NCBI GenBank assembly: GCA_030068145.1 | Contig: JAPJBO010000377.1 | Span: forward strand, 62,001 to 126,000 | Source: Diplonema papillatum | Taxonomy: Eukaryota; Euglenozoa; Diplonemea; Diplonemida; Diplonemidae | DNA length: 64,000 nt | Reading direction: 5' to 3' | Shown here: in pieces, positions 35,897 to 47,285 of the stretch | Layout: every line of letters starts with the position of its first letter | Numbering within the stretch: position 1 is the stretch's first letter | Notes under the pieces: generated by a model | The model's database searches: none | What the model was told of the DNA's origin: nothing | What the model saw: the letters and a program-made list of their open reading frames with translations, nothing else | Made by a program: the position numbers and the translations under genes

Positions 35897-37497
35897 ATGT
35901 TGGTGGACTGCGAAGGGAAGCAAGTGCCGCCGGAGAAGGTGAAGAACCGCTCTGTACTTTCGGGTACCGACGACGTGCCGCTGGAGATTGTCGATGTGGA
36001 GGGCAAAGGCAAGGGCCTGTTCAACGGCCCGCGGTACTGCATCGAGAACGAGGTCGTGTGGACTGAGAGTGGCATCCTCATCAGCGCCACTGAGCGCGTA
36101 AGTGGCCGCTTTGAAGATGCTAACACGTCCGCTGCCATCGCTGCTCTCGACCTCCAGGTCTGCGCCGTTTCTGTTTGACACTTGACTTTTGACAGTGTCA
36201 ACCCGATACCATTTTGATCAATGGCTCCAACCGAAGCTACCTTCACTCTATACAACGTCAGAGTCACAATCTCACTTGACAAGTGGCCCACATGGCTGAT
36301 CACTTGCGTTCACTGCAGTCACAATGCCTTCTTCAGAAGTTGCAACTCGGTAATGACGTGGCAAGTGACTCTAAGAGAACCCGATGTAACAAAGGTCACC
36401 CGGAGACCCTAAAATCCCGGAATCTCAAGCAAACTTTGTGTCTAAATAACGCCCACGAACCGCAAAAACAGGGCTTCGACCCGGGTCCCGCCGGCACGCG
36501 CAAGATGCTGGACGCGTACGCGTTCTCCGTTCCGGGCGCGGACGCCTCAGCGCTGTACGACGTGATCTCGAGGGTGAACCACAGCTGTGCGCCGAACTGC
36601 GTGGTGGAGGTGGCGGGCGACGGCACCGCGTCCCTGCGGGCGGTCGCGAAGGTGCCGAAGCACACGGAGTTCACCGTCAGCTACTGCAGGGTCGCCCACG
36701 GGTGGGGCAGGGAGGAGCGGCGGCGGGCGCTGAAGGCCATCAAGAGCTTCTGGTGCAACTGCCCGTGGTGCTCAGCCCCCGGCGAGGACCCGTTCGACGG
36801 GCACCCCACGGACGCCCAGCGTACGTTCCTCCGCGGGAACCGAGAGCAGGTAGTCCAGTTCTCTCTATCACACGACCCTGAGTCGGGCGTGGCGCGGTCA
36901 TTGGAGGAGTACATCGCCGGGCTCCACGCACTGGGCGAGCTCGTGGGTTACGGGCACTGGACCTGCGCCTTTGCAGCGCGGGGCTTGCTCATCAATTCGA
37001 CGGCGGCCCTCGAAGAGCTGAAGGACCCCGCCTGGGCCACGATCACCCTCGTCCTGGTCGACTACTTCCTCCAGTGGTGCGTGGCCGGCCGGGTGTACCT
37101 CCCGGCCGACCACCAACCGTCTTGGCTGGTCCAGCTCCTGTACGCGGCGTGCCACCAGTTGCTGCTATTCTCGTGCGAGACGTCGCTCACGTTCTTTTCG
37201 CCCGCGGTGCAGCAAATCGCGCTCCGCACGCAGGCGACCGTCGAGCGGGCATACCACTTCATCCAAAAGTGGCACGCTCTCAGCTACGGCCCCATGCACG
37301 CGGACTCGCTCGAAATCACGTCGTTCCTGCGCTCGCAGGGCGTCGACTACGCGCAGGGCGACCCGTCCTTGGCTATCGGATCCATCGACGCAGCGCCGCT
37401 GCAAACAATAAGCGTGAACGACTCTTCCCTCGCCATTGTCCGGAGGCACACGCAGCGGCTCGTCAAGGAGCTGCGGAAGGGGACGTGGAAGCCGTGA
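35897..37497 (+). CDS. SET-domain lysine methyltransferase, two exons
   Basis: Exons 35897-36157 and 36472-37497 join in phase 0, giving 428 aa. The protein probably transfers methyl groups from S-adenosylmethionine to lysine. Visible SET elements: VEGKGKGLFN (start of SET), RVNHSCAPNC at about 121-130 (the pseudoknot NHSC motif), HTEFTVSY, and a post-SET CNCPWC at about 182-187. The long C-terminal half (WHALSYGPMHADSLEITSFL and others) is helical and could match the TPR-like tail of SMYD proteins, but no MYND finger is inserted. ATG 35897 is the first in frame. The single 314-nt intron (GTCTGC...AAAACAG) carries the 55-nt motif at 36394-36450. Whether the target is histone or not cannot be told. 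Confidence 0.88.
36394..36450 (+). repeat. Dispersed 55-nt motif in the SET-gene intron
   Basis: Near-consensus copy (GGTCACCCGGAGACCCTAAA, ATCCCGGAATCTCAAGC), ending 21 nt before the acceptor at 36470-36471. A preceding CTCTAAGAGAACCC matches the flank of the copies at 26159 and 26380. Confidence 0.88.
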
Positions 37498-39526
37498 ACG
37501 TGCGGCACGTGCTCCAAAACGCTGCTTCCGTTGGCATGTCGTTGCTTCGTAGGTGCGCTGTTGGAAGTCTTTGCTCATCGATGGTCGATTTTCGCTCCAT
37601 GATGATGTGTTCTCCGTCACTGATGATCGAAATGGCAGCCGAGGCTACCGAAGCGCCTGACATCTTGTGCGAACCGTGTCCCGCGTTCTCGCCCAGTGAA
37701 TGTTCTTTTCGCGCAGTCGATGGCCACGCTTGAGCCTAGATTAGTTTCTTCTCTCAAGATCTCTCTGTCTTCAGTCTGTCGAGGTCGCTCTGTCTTCACT
37801 CTGTCGAGATCACTCTGTCTTCACTCTGCCTTCGTCGCGCGGGCGATCCGTGTGCTCGGGCTCATAGATGTTGCGCCGCGCCAAACGAAAAGTGCGGACA
37901 ACACTCCTCCCTTGCCATTCTTCGAAGGCGCACACAGCGACAGGAGCTCGAGAGAATGCCGTCCCTGATCGCCCCCTCACCTGCGCACGACTGGACCAAT
38001 GCGATTCCTTCTGTCTTCTGTCCCCACCTACTATGGCGAAACAGCACTGCATGTTCTCTTGCCGCAGCAAGCAACGGGACACGTTCTTAAGAATCACGGA
38101 ACCACGGAACATCGTACATTGCCTCGTGTTTCCTGCCGCGCCACGAAAGAAGATGAGTGGGTGCAGGAAGCTCTCCCCACCAAGATCTCAAGCAACGTTA
38201 GAGCAAGAGGTGGTGCCGCTAGAGGCATCCTTGCACCTCACTTTCCTCATCTCGCATTCCCACTGCGCCCCTTCACGCGCTGTTGTTCCTATACTTTATG
38301 TTCACGGGCACCCCTTCTTTCTCTGATTGTGACACTTCACCTCAAAGAGACACTCGTCGCATCTGAACGCGTTCAGAATGCGTCCACGTCTCCGCTGAAG
38401 GCATCCCGATCAAGGCATTAGTTTTTCCATGCTGACGTGCTCAAGCTGTAGTGCTTCTCTCAATGCACACGCGTATAAATATGCACGTTCGGATGTATGC
38501 TGTGTGTGCGCAAGAACGGTGCAAAAACCGGCGCGGCAGCGTCTGTTGCGGCCAGAGTGGCCGCAAAAGCCCACCGGTGGCCAACATCGACTTAGCGAGA
38601 AAGATTCCCGAACATTGAAAGAAAAGTTCTGTGTTTGCCCAAAACCCCGCACAATAATTCACAACAAATTTGTTTCGAACCTGACTTGCCAAAGAAAGCA
38701 AGTAAAGTGTACACGAAAGAAGCCAATGCATGCTCCCCCCCCCCCCCAATGTTGGCACCCTACCTTGTTTTTTTGTTTTTTTGTTTTTTTGTTTTTTTGC
38801 TGTTTTTTTGCTCTGGAGGTTTGTGTTTTTTTGCCCTGGTGGTCTGCTGGTGCACTCTTGCTGGCTCGGGTGAGCCAGGGTCTTCCACATGCAGGCCAGC
38901 GGTCTGGTGAGGTGGCATTTCGAGTACTTATCAGAAGCTTTTGAAGCAGTCTGCAGAACTATCAGGATTGTTGAGCAGTAGCTGAATGGGCTTGGCAGGC
39001 AGAATGTGAAAAGCTGGGCGTTTTTTGGTGGCCTAGGTGCAGTGTAGCAAGGTTCGGCCGGGCGTGTGCACGAGTATTTGGGTTCACCAGGAGGGCCTTG
39101 TTTTTTGTTTTTTTGCGTTTTTTTGTTTTTTTGTTTTTTTGTTTTTTTGCTGTTTTTTTGCTCCAGGATTCGTTTTTTTGCCTACATTGCCCCCCCCCCC
39201 CCTAGGGCTATGGTGGCTGCATACGGCTGCATACGCGTATGCGCCCAAACCTGCATACGCATACGCATACGCATACGGCGCTGCATACGGCTATGCATAC
39301 GTATGCATACGGCTATGCATGTGGCTGTGACTTCTCTGGCAATGCACCTCCTTCGTCCAGGACGAAGGGGGAGTCGAAAAGGATACTTAAAAGCAAAGTT
39401 TCGTGAGAGTCGACGGAACCTATGTCCGCCGCAACCCGGGGTACACGGGCAGTGTGTTCACTCCCGTAAGCCGACGAGCCGCGCTCCGATGAGGCAACCG
39501 AAGCTGGTTGTCTCAGGATCTGCTGA

Positions 39527-39588
39527 GCAACGGGCTGGCGGAAAGGCCCGCCACGTGGTGCGGGCCTTTTCCGCCAGCCTGTTGTAGG
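39527..39588. repeat. 24-bp near-perfect hairpin
   Basis: The arms CAACGGGCTGGCGGAAAGGC... and its inverted partner differ by one base and one extra A, around a CACGTGGT-type loop. Nothing nearby explains it. Confidence 0.8.
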
Positions 39589-40075
39589 CTGTCGTGCGTC
39601 ATGAAGCATGCTCGTTCAGTGCTTCGAGCTGGCGTTCGACGTCGTCGGGGAAAAAGCGAGGCAGACATTGACCGTGGCATGCATCCTCATCGACCTGCTT
39701 TCTACTTACCAGTTCATTGCATTGTTACACGGTGAGGTCCAGTCTCAGAAACTGCCGTCAAAGAGGGCGCGAGTCACACCTAAAAAGCGTGTGACACCCG
39801 CTTTTTCAACTCCAGCTTTAACTCCAGTTTCTGGGGCTCTGGACTCCACCGTCTTCACTCATAGGCCCGTCACGCAGCAGCCAGAAGGCCGGGCTGGCCT
39901 CACACAGCCCCACCTATGCATACGTATGCAGCCGTATGCGTATGCATATTTTCAAATCTGCATACGCATACGCATACGCATACGTATGCACGTATGCAGC
40001 CAGCCCAGCCGGGCCCCCCCCCCCCCCCCAAACCCACCCAGTATGTATTAGCTTCAAAATAACCCATTCGACGAC

Positions 40076-40131
40076 GGTCAGCCCGAGACTCTAAAATCCC
40101 GGGTTCTCAAGCGAACTATAACTCTAAAAGG
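40076..40131 (+). repeat. Dispersed 55-nt motif upstream of the His/Gln-tract gene
   Basis: GGTCAGCCCGAGACTCTAAA, ATCCCGGGTTCTCAAGCGAA. By analogy with the other genes it hints that 40132-40308 is the end of an intron. Confidence 0.85.
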
Positions 40132-40189
40132 AACAGGAAAGAAGGGTGGCACAGGGCGGACAGAGCGAACAACGGACAGAGGGGCGGGG

Positions 40190-40285
40190 GGGCGTGTGTG
40201 TGGGTGTGCGCGTGCGCGTGCGTGTGTTAGCGTGTGTGTGTGTGTGTAGTCACACACACACACACACACGCACGCAAACACGCAT
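40190..40285. repeat. GT/CA dinucleotide palindrome
   Basis: A (GT/GC)n tract meets a (CA)n tract at about 40249-40250, so the two halves are reverse complements and could extrude as a cruciform just upstream of the 40309 gene. Confidence 0.85.
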
Positions 40286-40308
40286 ACTAAACCCGCCCCG
40301 CGCTCCCC

Positions 40309-41661
40309 ATGGGCTTCCCAGCTCACCAGCAACCCTTTGCCACTGTCCTGCTGAACGGGGTGAAGACGCTGCGGTGCTCGTTGCCGCTCGACGTAGGGGA
40401 TGTGACTTCAGCGGAAAGCGACGTCGATCCGCTTTTCGCCGAAGTGTTCCGCGGAAGCGACCACGTCCTGCGCACGGTGTTTTTTTCGCCAAACGTGGTC
40501 CCGAAGGACAACGTGCAATGGGTCGGAACCCTCGTCGTGTCGCTCGATGCGGCGCCGAATGCGAACGACTCGCAGACGATGGAGTACTACCCGCATTTGA
40601 GCCACATCGTCGACCTCGGCTGCCTCAAAACCAGGCGGCAGAACCTGAAGACGGAGACGGCTCTTCCGGGCCCGATCGTCAAGGTGTCCGTCTCTGTTAA
40701 GTGCCGCGTGATCGACCCGCAGCAGAGGATGATCACGAGCGACGAGCTGAACCTCATAAACGAGACGAAGTCTATCCTCGAGGACAATGCCGTCAACCCG
40801 CGACGAGGCGCGATGCCCGCCCGCGTCGTCGAATCGGTCGCCCGCGGAAGGGCGAGCTACAAGAAGGTCATCGGCCCGATGGAGCTCTCCTGGACCGACT
40901 TCATCTCCAGGCACACTTCGGTGTTCCACGTGTTTCAATACACTCAGCAGGAGATCAAGGACCGAGGCATGCAAGACATCGGCATGATCGACGAGTTGAG
41001 AATGGTGCTGCGGCCTCAGGAGCGTGTTCAGCTCACTGAGCAAGAGACACAAGTCGAAGCTCGCTTAAAAGAGTACATCATCGACCTTCTGTCCGCCGAG
41101 GGGGACCTCGAGTGCTACGAGCTGCTGTCTCGGCTGTCCGAAGACGCGGAATTCGTGTTCTACCTGGCGCCGTCGTTCTCTTTGCTGATGCGCTTCCTGA
41201 ACAGGCACCGCGAGATCTTCTCGTGGACGACCGACCCGGGGTCGCCCACCCGCGTGTCGATGGCTGACCCTGCGCTCGTCCGGTGGCCAAAGAAGACGAA
41301 GGTCCGAAAGAATGCTGCCGCTCGCAACAAGCAAGCCGCCCAGCCGACAGCCCCTTCGGGTAGTCAACCCACCGTCGAGGTAGGTTGGCCCGCGTGGCAA
41401 CACCAGCACCAGCACCAGCACCAGCACCAGCACCAGCAGCACCAGCAGCACCAGCACCAGCACCAGCAGCAACAGCAGCAGCAGCAGCAGATGCACCAGC
41501 ATCAACTGCAGCACCACCAATTCCACGCGCCCCACCCGGGGCAGTACCAGGCGTCGCAGGCTTCGTTCCAAAGCGAAACCGCTTCTGCTCGGCTCGAGCC
41601 TTCCCAGGTTTCTCCCTCCGAGCATGAGAGCTACGAGATGGACTACGCGTACTATCCGTGA
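40309..41661 (+). CDS. Unrecognised 450-aa protein with His/Gln tract
   Basis: The frame runs from ATG 40309, with TAA in frame 21 bases upstream, to TGA 41659-41661. I do not recognise the family. The body is strongly coding-like (GC-rich third positions). Two helical stretches, around LSWTDFISRHTSVFHVF (40890-40940) and KEYIIDLLSAEGDLECYELL through LLMRFLNRHREIFSW (41065-41226), look like two short winged-helix modules of LOTUS/OST-HTH type, which would suggest RNA binding; this is a guess. A basic patch (PKKTKVRKNAAARNK) precedes a tract of HQ and Q (41395-41520) encoded by CACCAG/CAGCAG repeats. TACTAAA and TTCCCAG just around the ATG could be a branch point and acceptor, so the real first exon may lie upstream. 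Confidence 0.75.
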   Translation: MGFPAHQQPFATVLLNGVKTLRCSLPLDVGDVTSAESDVDPLFAEVFRGSDHVLRTVFFSPNVVPKDNVQWVGTLVVSLDAAPNANDSQTMEYYPHLSHIVDLGCLKTRRQNLKTETALPGPIVKVSVSVKCRVIDPQQRMITSDELNLINETKSILEDNAVNPRRGAMPARVVESVARGRASYKKVIGPMELSWTDFISRHTSVFHVFQYTQQEIKDRGMQDIGMIDELRMVLRPQERVQLTEQETQVEARLKEYIIDLLSAEGDLECYELLSRLSEDAEFVFYLAPSFSLLMRFLNRHREIFSWTTDPGSPTRVSMADPALVRWPKKTKVRKNAAARNKQAAQPTAPSGSQPTVEVGWPAWQHQHQHQHQHQHQQHQQHQHQHQQQQQQQQQMHQHQLQHHQFHAPHPGQYQASQASFQSETASARLEPSQVSPSEHESYEMDYAYYP

Positions 41662-41699
41662 CGTGGCAACTGGCCGTCCGGAACTCACGTCCTCTTGCA

Positions 41700-41905
41700 G
41701 CGCCGCGGCTGCCGCAGCTCCTCTGCAGAAGCCATGCGGCGCGTGGCAGCCAGCAGGAGCGGCAGAGCCAGCACACGCGCCCGCATTTTAACACCACCGG
41801 CTCCACGAGTCGCCTACCCGTGCAATACCGAGTGGACCTCCGCTGGACCAGATGGACTACATGTACTATCTGTGACGTGGCCAAAAATGGCCGTCCGGAA
41901 AAACG
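41700..41905 (+). pseudogene. Decayed duplicate of the 3' end of the His/Gln-tract gene
   Basis: AGATGGACTACATGTACTAT then TGTGACGTGGCC repeats the true gene end (MDYAYYP stop, 41636-41675), and the following CGGCCGTCCGGAA.CGTCCTC is also duplicated. Upstream, CAGCAGGAGCGGCAGAGCCA aligns loosely with the Gln-rich coding region. The frame is lost. Confidence 0.7.
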
Positions 41906-43246
41906 CGTCCTCCGTGCATATAAGCCGATCTTTGAGTGAGCCCCTCCGAAGAAAGGTCTATCACACTCGCGTCCTCCGTGCTAAGCGTGTCCACGGGGAC
42001 AACAGCTTCGCTACGTCGCCCGTGTTGCTGAGCATATTGGACCACCGCGAAGCACGACGATGACGCGAGGCCGATCGCCGGGCCATTCTTCAGAACGCGG
42101 CTGCCAGTCTCCAGCCCAGGAAGCCGGAAACATGGTACACTGCCTCCCTTTGAGCCTCCTCATGAGGTTCTCTTGTCATCAGCACCAAAGGGAACATTTC
42201 CGGAGTTGGGCTTGCACTGATAACCCCATCAACCACCTTTTTGTTAAATGATGCCGGCCGCACGTTCGAGTCCCACAATGCACATCACTGCACGTGCCTG
42301 CACGCATTCCACCTGTACACCCACCCCCTCGCGACACCGCACAAAGCAAGGTCTCCAGTAAATTCCTTTTTGATCGTCGATCAAAATTAGCGGGCCCAGC
42401 TGCCCCCCCTGCCAGAGACAGGAACAATGACCGAAGAGGGGCAGCAAAAAGAAATGATGCGCAATCCGTGGCTCATGGCCGCACCGACAAACGAGATCCC
42501 AGGAAGTGCCGCTCGCCAGATACTTGTTGATTCCGGAACACGAGCTCGTGATGCTTCCACCGCGGGATCCTCTGCAGCGAGTGCTGCCAAGTACACTATG
42601 GTTTATTGTATGTACGCTTACCACCTCCATGCCTTCTACATACCCGTGTAGATGCGCGGCTCTATCTATGAAGCACCCGACGTGCGTACAAAAAGGCTAC
42701 AACCCGGAGACATTAAAGCCCCGGAGTCAAGCTAACTATACTGGCTCCGGCAACGACCCACTCTCGAGTCTGACGGTTGTTGTCACTCCAAATAGAAGAG
42801 CCCCACACACACCCCCCCACCTCCTCCCCGCCAACGTTTTGCCTCCCCCGCCGGTGCGGCTGTTCTACCCAAGCCTGTCCCCTGTCCAAAACCTGCTCAC
42901 ACGCTGTGTTGCCGTTTTGTTCGAGACAGGCGCTCACTGTTCCGCAAGTTGCACTTTTTGTTCGAGTAAAGTGCTGACGCGCATTTTCAACGTTTCGATC
43001 CATCACACCACATGTCAGATTGATGGGTTGCGAATATCATGCATGCCGGCAAATCACTTTATCGCTCGATCGTTATGCTGAGTGATTCGCTTGATATTCG
43101 CCTTTTTTGCAACGCAAAGGAAGACAACTAAATGCATTAAAGCAAGTCGTCTTCTGCTTTCTTTGGACGAAGTGAGTACCTGCGTCTTGCATTGCAGTGG
43201 AATATTCACAGTCCAGACTACCGCGATGCGTGTGTGGCACACACCA

Positions 43247-43381
43247 TGAGCCGGTCCATCCCCTCTTGATAGACCGAAGAATACAGCACCGGGCAATTCG
43301 ATGCAGCTCTAGGGACTGGGAATGGACCTGATAGAAGCAGGCACTTCGATGCAGTTTCAAGAGATAGGGATGGACCGGCTC
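43247..43381. mobile_element. MITE family 1, complete copy
   Basis: Inverted ends GAGCCGGTCCATCCC and GGGATGGACCGGCTC enclose about 105 bp with GATAGACCG and TTCGATGCAG repeats. It is flanked by ACACCA at 43241-43246 and 43382-43387, a probable 6-bp target-site duplication. No coding capacity. Confidence 0.8.
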
Positions 43382-43825
43382 ACACCACATGTATTTGGCA
43401 AGCAAGCCAACAGTTGCCACCGCACGGCCACGGACCAGAAAGAAAAAAAGGTTCCGCTTCACTTCCGTTTGCGAGGCATCATACGACGTTTCGCAGCACC
43501 ATCCGCACACCCGACACCTGCACCGAACAGATAACGAAATAATGCAAAGACCAGCGGCGGGAAGCCCGGGTGTAGACTGCGAACAAAACACACATGGTTA
43601 CATTGGTACATCAAAAGGGTAGTTCAACAGATTGACGTACGCCCTGCAGCAAATTGTTCGGTAGCATTTCCAGTTTCACTGGAGTGCCTTTCCCGGCGAG
43701 CTACGTGGGAACTTAACAGAAAGTGTATAACACTACTCTTTCCACACGCAGCCGCTGCTCACGGCTTTTACCACCTGGGCGGCCCTGAGTGCAGAGGATT
43801 AATCGACTACTAGCCGTGACATGTG

Positions 43826-43885
43826 TAATTGTCATCCCCCAAATTGCAAAAAATTGCCGAGGGGTGACAATTCCACAAGTCGCGG
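43826..43885. repeat. Imperfect hairpin with AATTGTCA ends
   Basis: AATTGTCATCCCCCAAATTG and AATTGCCGAGGGGTGACAATT are imperfect inverted arms around a short A-run. Related GTCATCC strings follow to about 44000, so it may be a decayed fold-back element. Confidence 0.5.
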
Positions 43886-44903
43886 TGCAAAGAGACAGTC
43901 TTCTGTTATCCCGTGTGTAATACGAGTAACATTTGCAACCGTCATCCTACGTTTGGGATAGTACCCCCTCCAGGGGTCACAATTTCAAACGTCATCCTGG
44001 GGGGCGACAGCACCGTAGATAGACAGCCCTAAAAGACCCCTGGTTTGCCGAAAAAAGGGGCCCCCAGCAGCCCAAAACTAGAAACCTGGTCCAAAAATGC
44101 TCGGGAAATCCAAAATAACTGGTCGGATGCTCGTTTAGGCTGACATAATGGCTTCAGAATGCAAAAACAAGACAGAATCACCTCCCACAAGGCGATTCCT
44201 GAGTCAGAGAACTTAATGTCGCCGCTCTGAATAATCAACTATTCCTAGCGCCTTTCCTCCGCGCTTCGTACGGATGGTGTGCAACTTTCGGGTCTGTCCA
44301 TTTCTATATGGGTACAGACACTCAAAGAAAAAGAACCTGTCGGAATAAGAACGAAAGAAAGAAAAAGAAGAAACCCAAAAAAAAAAAAAAAATGAAACCG
44401 TCTTTATCGGAGCGAACGAGCTCTGGAAACCACCACGAGTGTCGCAAACGCGCACATTTGTCCTTTCTTCTTCTTTCGAAGAATAAACCAAACCTACGCA
44501 TTTCTTTGATCGCAGATCTTAAAAGTATCATTGTATCCGACGAATCCTGAACACCTGGAAAATGTTGATTCCCCTGGCCGCTGTTCTGAGATAATGAATT
44601 TTCACCCTCGCATTGCACGGTGAAAACGAACCAGCAGACAAAACCAGCGAGGAAACCTGTAGGAGACAGTGGCTGAGACTTCTTGAGTTTGTGCCTCCAC
44701 TATTGCGGGAGTCTAGTGAACCGATCGTGCCCGAAAGCGGAGCAGACTCATTCCCCCCTTGTGAGAAAAAGTCTAAAATGGTGACGCTAATGGCCGAAAC
44801 CACCACCTATCGACAACAAAGGTACACACCAATCTCTTATCCCGTGTACCTACCACCCTTAAGAAAACGCAGAGCAAAAAGAATATCTTCCCATGTTGCC
44901 AAC

Positions 44904-44960
44904 GGTCATCCGGAGACTTTAAACCCCCGGAGTTTCAGGCGAACTTTCACGCTAAAAAAA
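44904..44960 (+). repeat. Dispersed 55-nt motif, copy with no known exon downstream
   Basis: ACGGTCATCCGGAGACTTTA then CCCCCGGAGTTTCAGGCGAA, preceded by CCCATGTTGCCA as at 22570. It runs into an A-tract. Confidence 0.85.
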
Positions 44961-47285
44961 AAAAAGACGAAGCATCAACCATCCTCGTTTAAACCGTCAA
45001 GAGCTGCGACTTGACTATTCTCCCAGGGTGATTTCGCAGCGGCCCAGGGGTCTCCATCCACTTTGCCCAAAATGAACCCAAGCGACAGAAGTTGTACCGT
45101 CGAAATCAAAGAACAAGCTGCGCCATGTGTCGCGAGGTCACCCAGGGAGAGACTCTAGTAAACACGGAGTTTCAAGTGAGCGTTTCAATCTAACGCTCCC
45201 AGTGGAATTACGACGAGTGGTTCCAGGGTATCCATGCCTCCTGTTATGGACCACCGCGCTGAAACAGAAGCAGAAGTGGCACGATCCCATTGTTTACGAA
45301 GGCAACCGTTCGAGTGCAGATATTTCCACCAATTTCTTGCGAGAAAGAACGGGTGGAGGGGTTAGCGGGACAGGTATATTCACGACGAGGTCTGAAGATA
45401 TGCGTACCCCTAGGAAGGAAGCAGTCCGACGGACGATTCCCTTCACCGTGGAGTCAAGCCGGTGTCAAAAAAAGAAGCGGCGCGCCTGAATTGAGCCAGT
45501 CTACCCGCATTTTCTGGAACTGCATCGAATTTCCTGCTGCTGTTTTATCACAGTTGATGCAGATTATCGCCACAGATTCTTTGCATTCTAACCCAAACCA
45601 ATAGCCAGCTCACAGGTGAACCGGCTCAGAGCTGAGTCCTTCCCGAAAAGCGGGTACAAAGCGTGCGCATAATGACACCCGAAAAACGCGTTGTGTCTCC
45701 CCGCCTTTTTAATTCCAGCTTTTCTAAGGCCGGAATCCAAGGGTGTTCGCCAGCGTTGAGGTACAGCGTTGCTGGGGGCAAACCCACACTACACACTTAA
45801 AGAAACCGAACCACAGAAGGTCTACTTGAAGCTATCGCAAGCCAAAACAAAAGTTAAGAGCCCTTGCCGCCTTCCACGCGAACTACACGAATTTTGAGGG
45901 GTGGGAGTGCTGCTTCAGAGTCTGGCCGGGTTTGTCGGCAAGTTCGGTATTCATACTCTTGAACCTCTTGGATGCGAGTGAAGCAGAAGAGGGTGTCCAA
46001 GAACTAGTCCCCGATATTGTCCCAAAGCGGCGTCTCCCACACCACCGCATCTGCAACATGTAACCTCGCTGGAGTGCAAGGTGTCGCACGTTGGGTAGAA
46101 CACGCACTGTTCCCCGGCATTGTCCTATTCGGTCCGATAGGCTCCTCGGGAACGGGGACGTCTTTCCACTTCACCCGGGTCAAGTCCAGATCCTCCTTGG
46201 TGGGTGCGGGCATTTTGCGTTTCCTTTTTTGTTCGTGCGCACTAGCGGAACTCACCTGCAATAAAGTACGTAAGTTAAGAAGAAGTCCGCCCGGGGTGGC
46301 AACAGCCAAACGGGCCTGTGCCTGCGCGCTTGAGTCGCAGTCTACATTGGTACCCCCGAAAACCGAAGGAACGAAGTAAGCAAGAACTCCGCACAAACTA
46401 CGCGGGAACTACGCAATGCGGGGGCTTGATTCTCCATATGCAGCTGTGAGTGTCTAAACAGGGCTTATATAACTGGCCTCTGCGGCAAAAGAAAGTCCAG
46501 CACACTTACGCAGGAACTCCGCGATACGGGGGTTTCGGGGGTACCGTACATGCTTCTCGAGGGGATGTTTCCTGTGCTCCCGTGTCGGAGTTGCTTCGGC
46601 GGCGAGGGCTACCTGACGAACAAAAGACTTCTTTTTGAGCAGAATCCCCCGTCCTTCTTCTCTCGACCCCGTTTTCACATCTCTTCCAACCCCCGACCTC
46701 AACGGTCAAGTGCAGACCTTATGAAACCCAGTCCTTTTGAACCTCAAGTACGCGAAACCTGGGGATAAGCCTGCCGCCACCTGGATAACTGCAGCCACCA
46801 CAGAAAAAAAAAAAAAAAAAAAAAAAAAACCAACTTCATGACACTCTAAATAAAAACCCGGAGTTCAAGCGCTTTAAGAGAAAACAAGCAACCACGAGGA
46901 TTCCGCGTTGTCATACCCCGTTTGGCACCCCCCTTCGCCCTTTTTTCTTCTTTTATTTGCTTCACATCAATTACAGCTGGTATTGCAATGTATAAAAAAA
47001 GATGGTTGACTGAGCTTAACCAGCAACAGAAACGCAATGACAAGATGTAAATCATAATACACAATACTCCCCCCCGCCCTCACACACACACACACACACA
47101 AGCGAATGCTGGGGCTGGGGGCTACCCGCAACATCTTTCAAATCGAAGCAGTCGTGCTCAAAAAGGACGTAACATCGGGTCCGAAGCTCGTTCGGAGCTC
47201 CGGCTAGAAAGGAAGATTAACTCGCAAAGTGCCGCCATCTGCCCTCGCAACATTGCGGAGACCGCGGGGTACGTATCCAAGTAGA

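Larger units (their letters stand above)
37498..40308. other. Gene-free spacer with simple repeats and hairpins
   Basis: 37757-37835 has three tandem CTCTGTCTTCACTCTGTCGAG-like units. 38767-38815 and 39098-39180 are related GTTTTTTT arrays. 39218-39320 and 39915-40003 are GCATAC hexamer arrays. 39527-39588 is a long hairpin. 40190-40285 is a GT/CA palindrome. No gene was recognised. Confidence 0.6.

Noticed and set aside
46004-46396. Minus-strand frame with KRKRKMPAPTKEDLDLTRVKW and, in another frame, a CxxxxxC...CCRC pattern
   Set aside because: The two interesting stretches are in different frames, no splice sites clearly connect them and the base composition is unlike the host exons.
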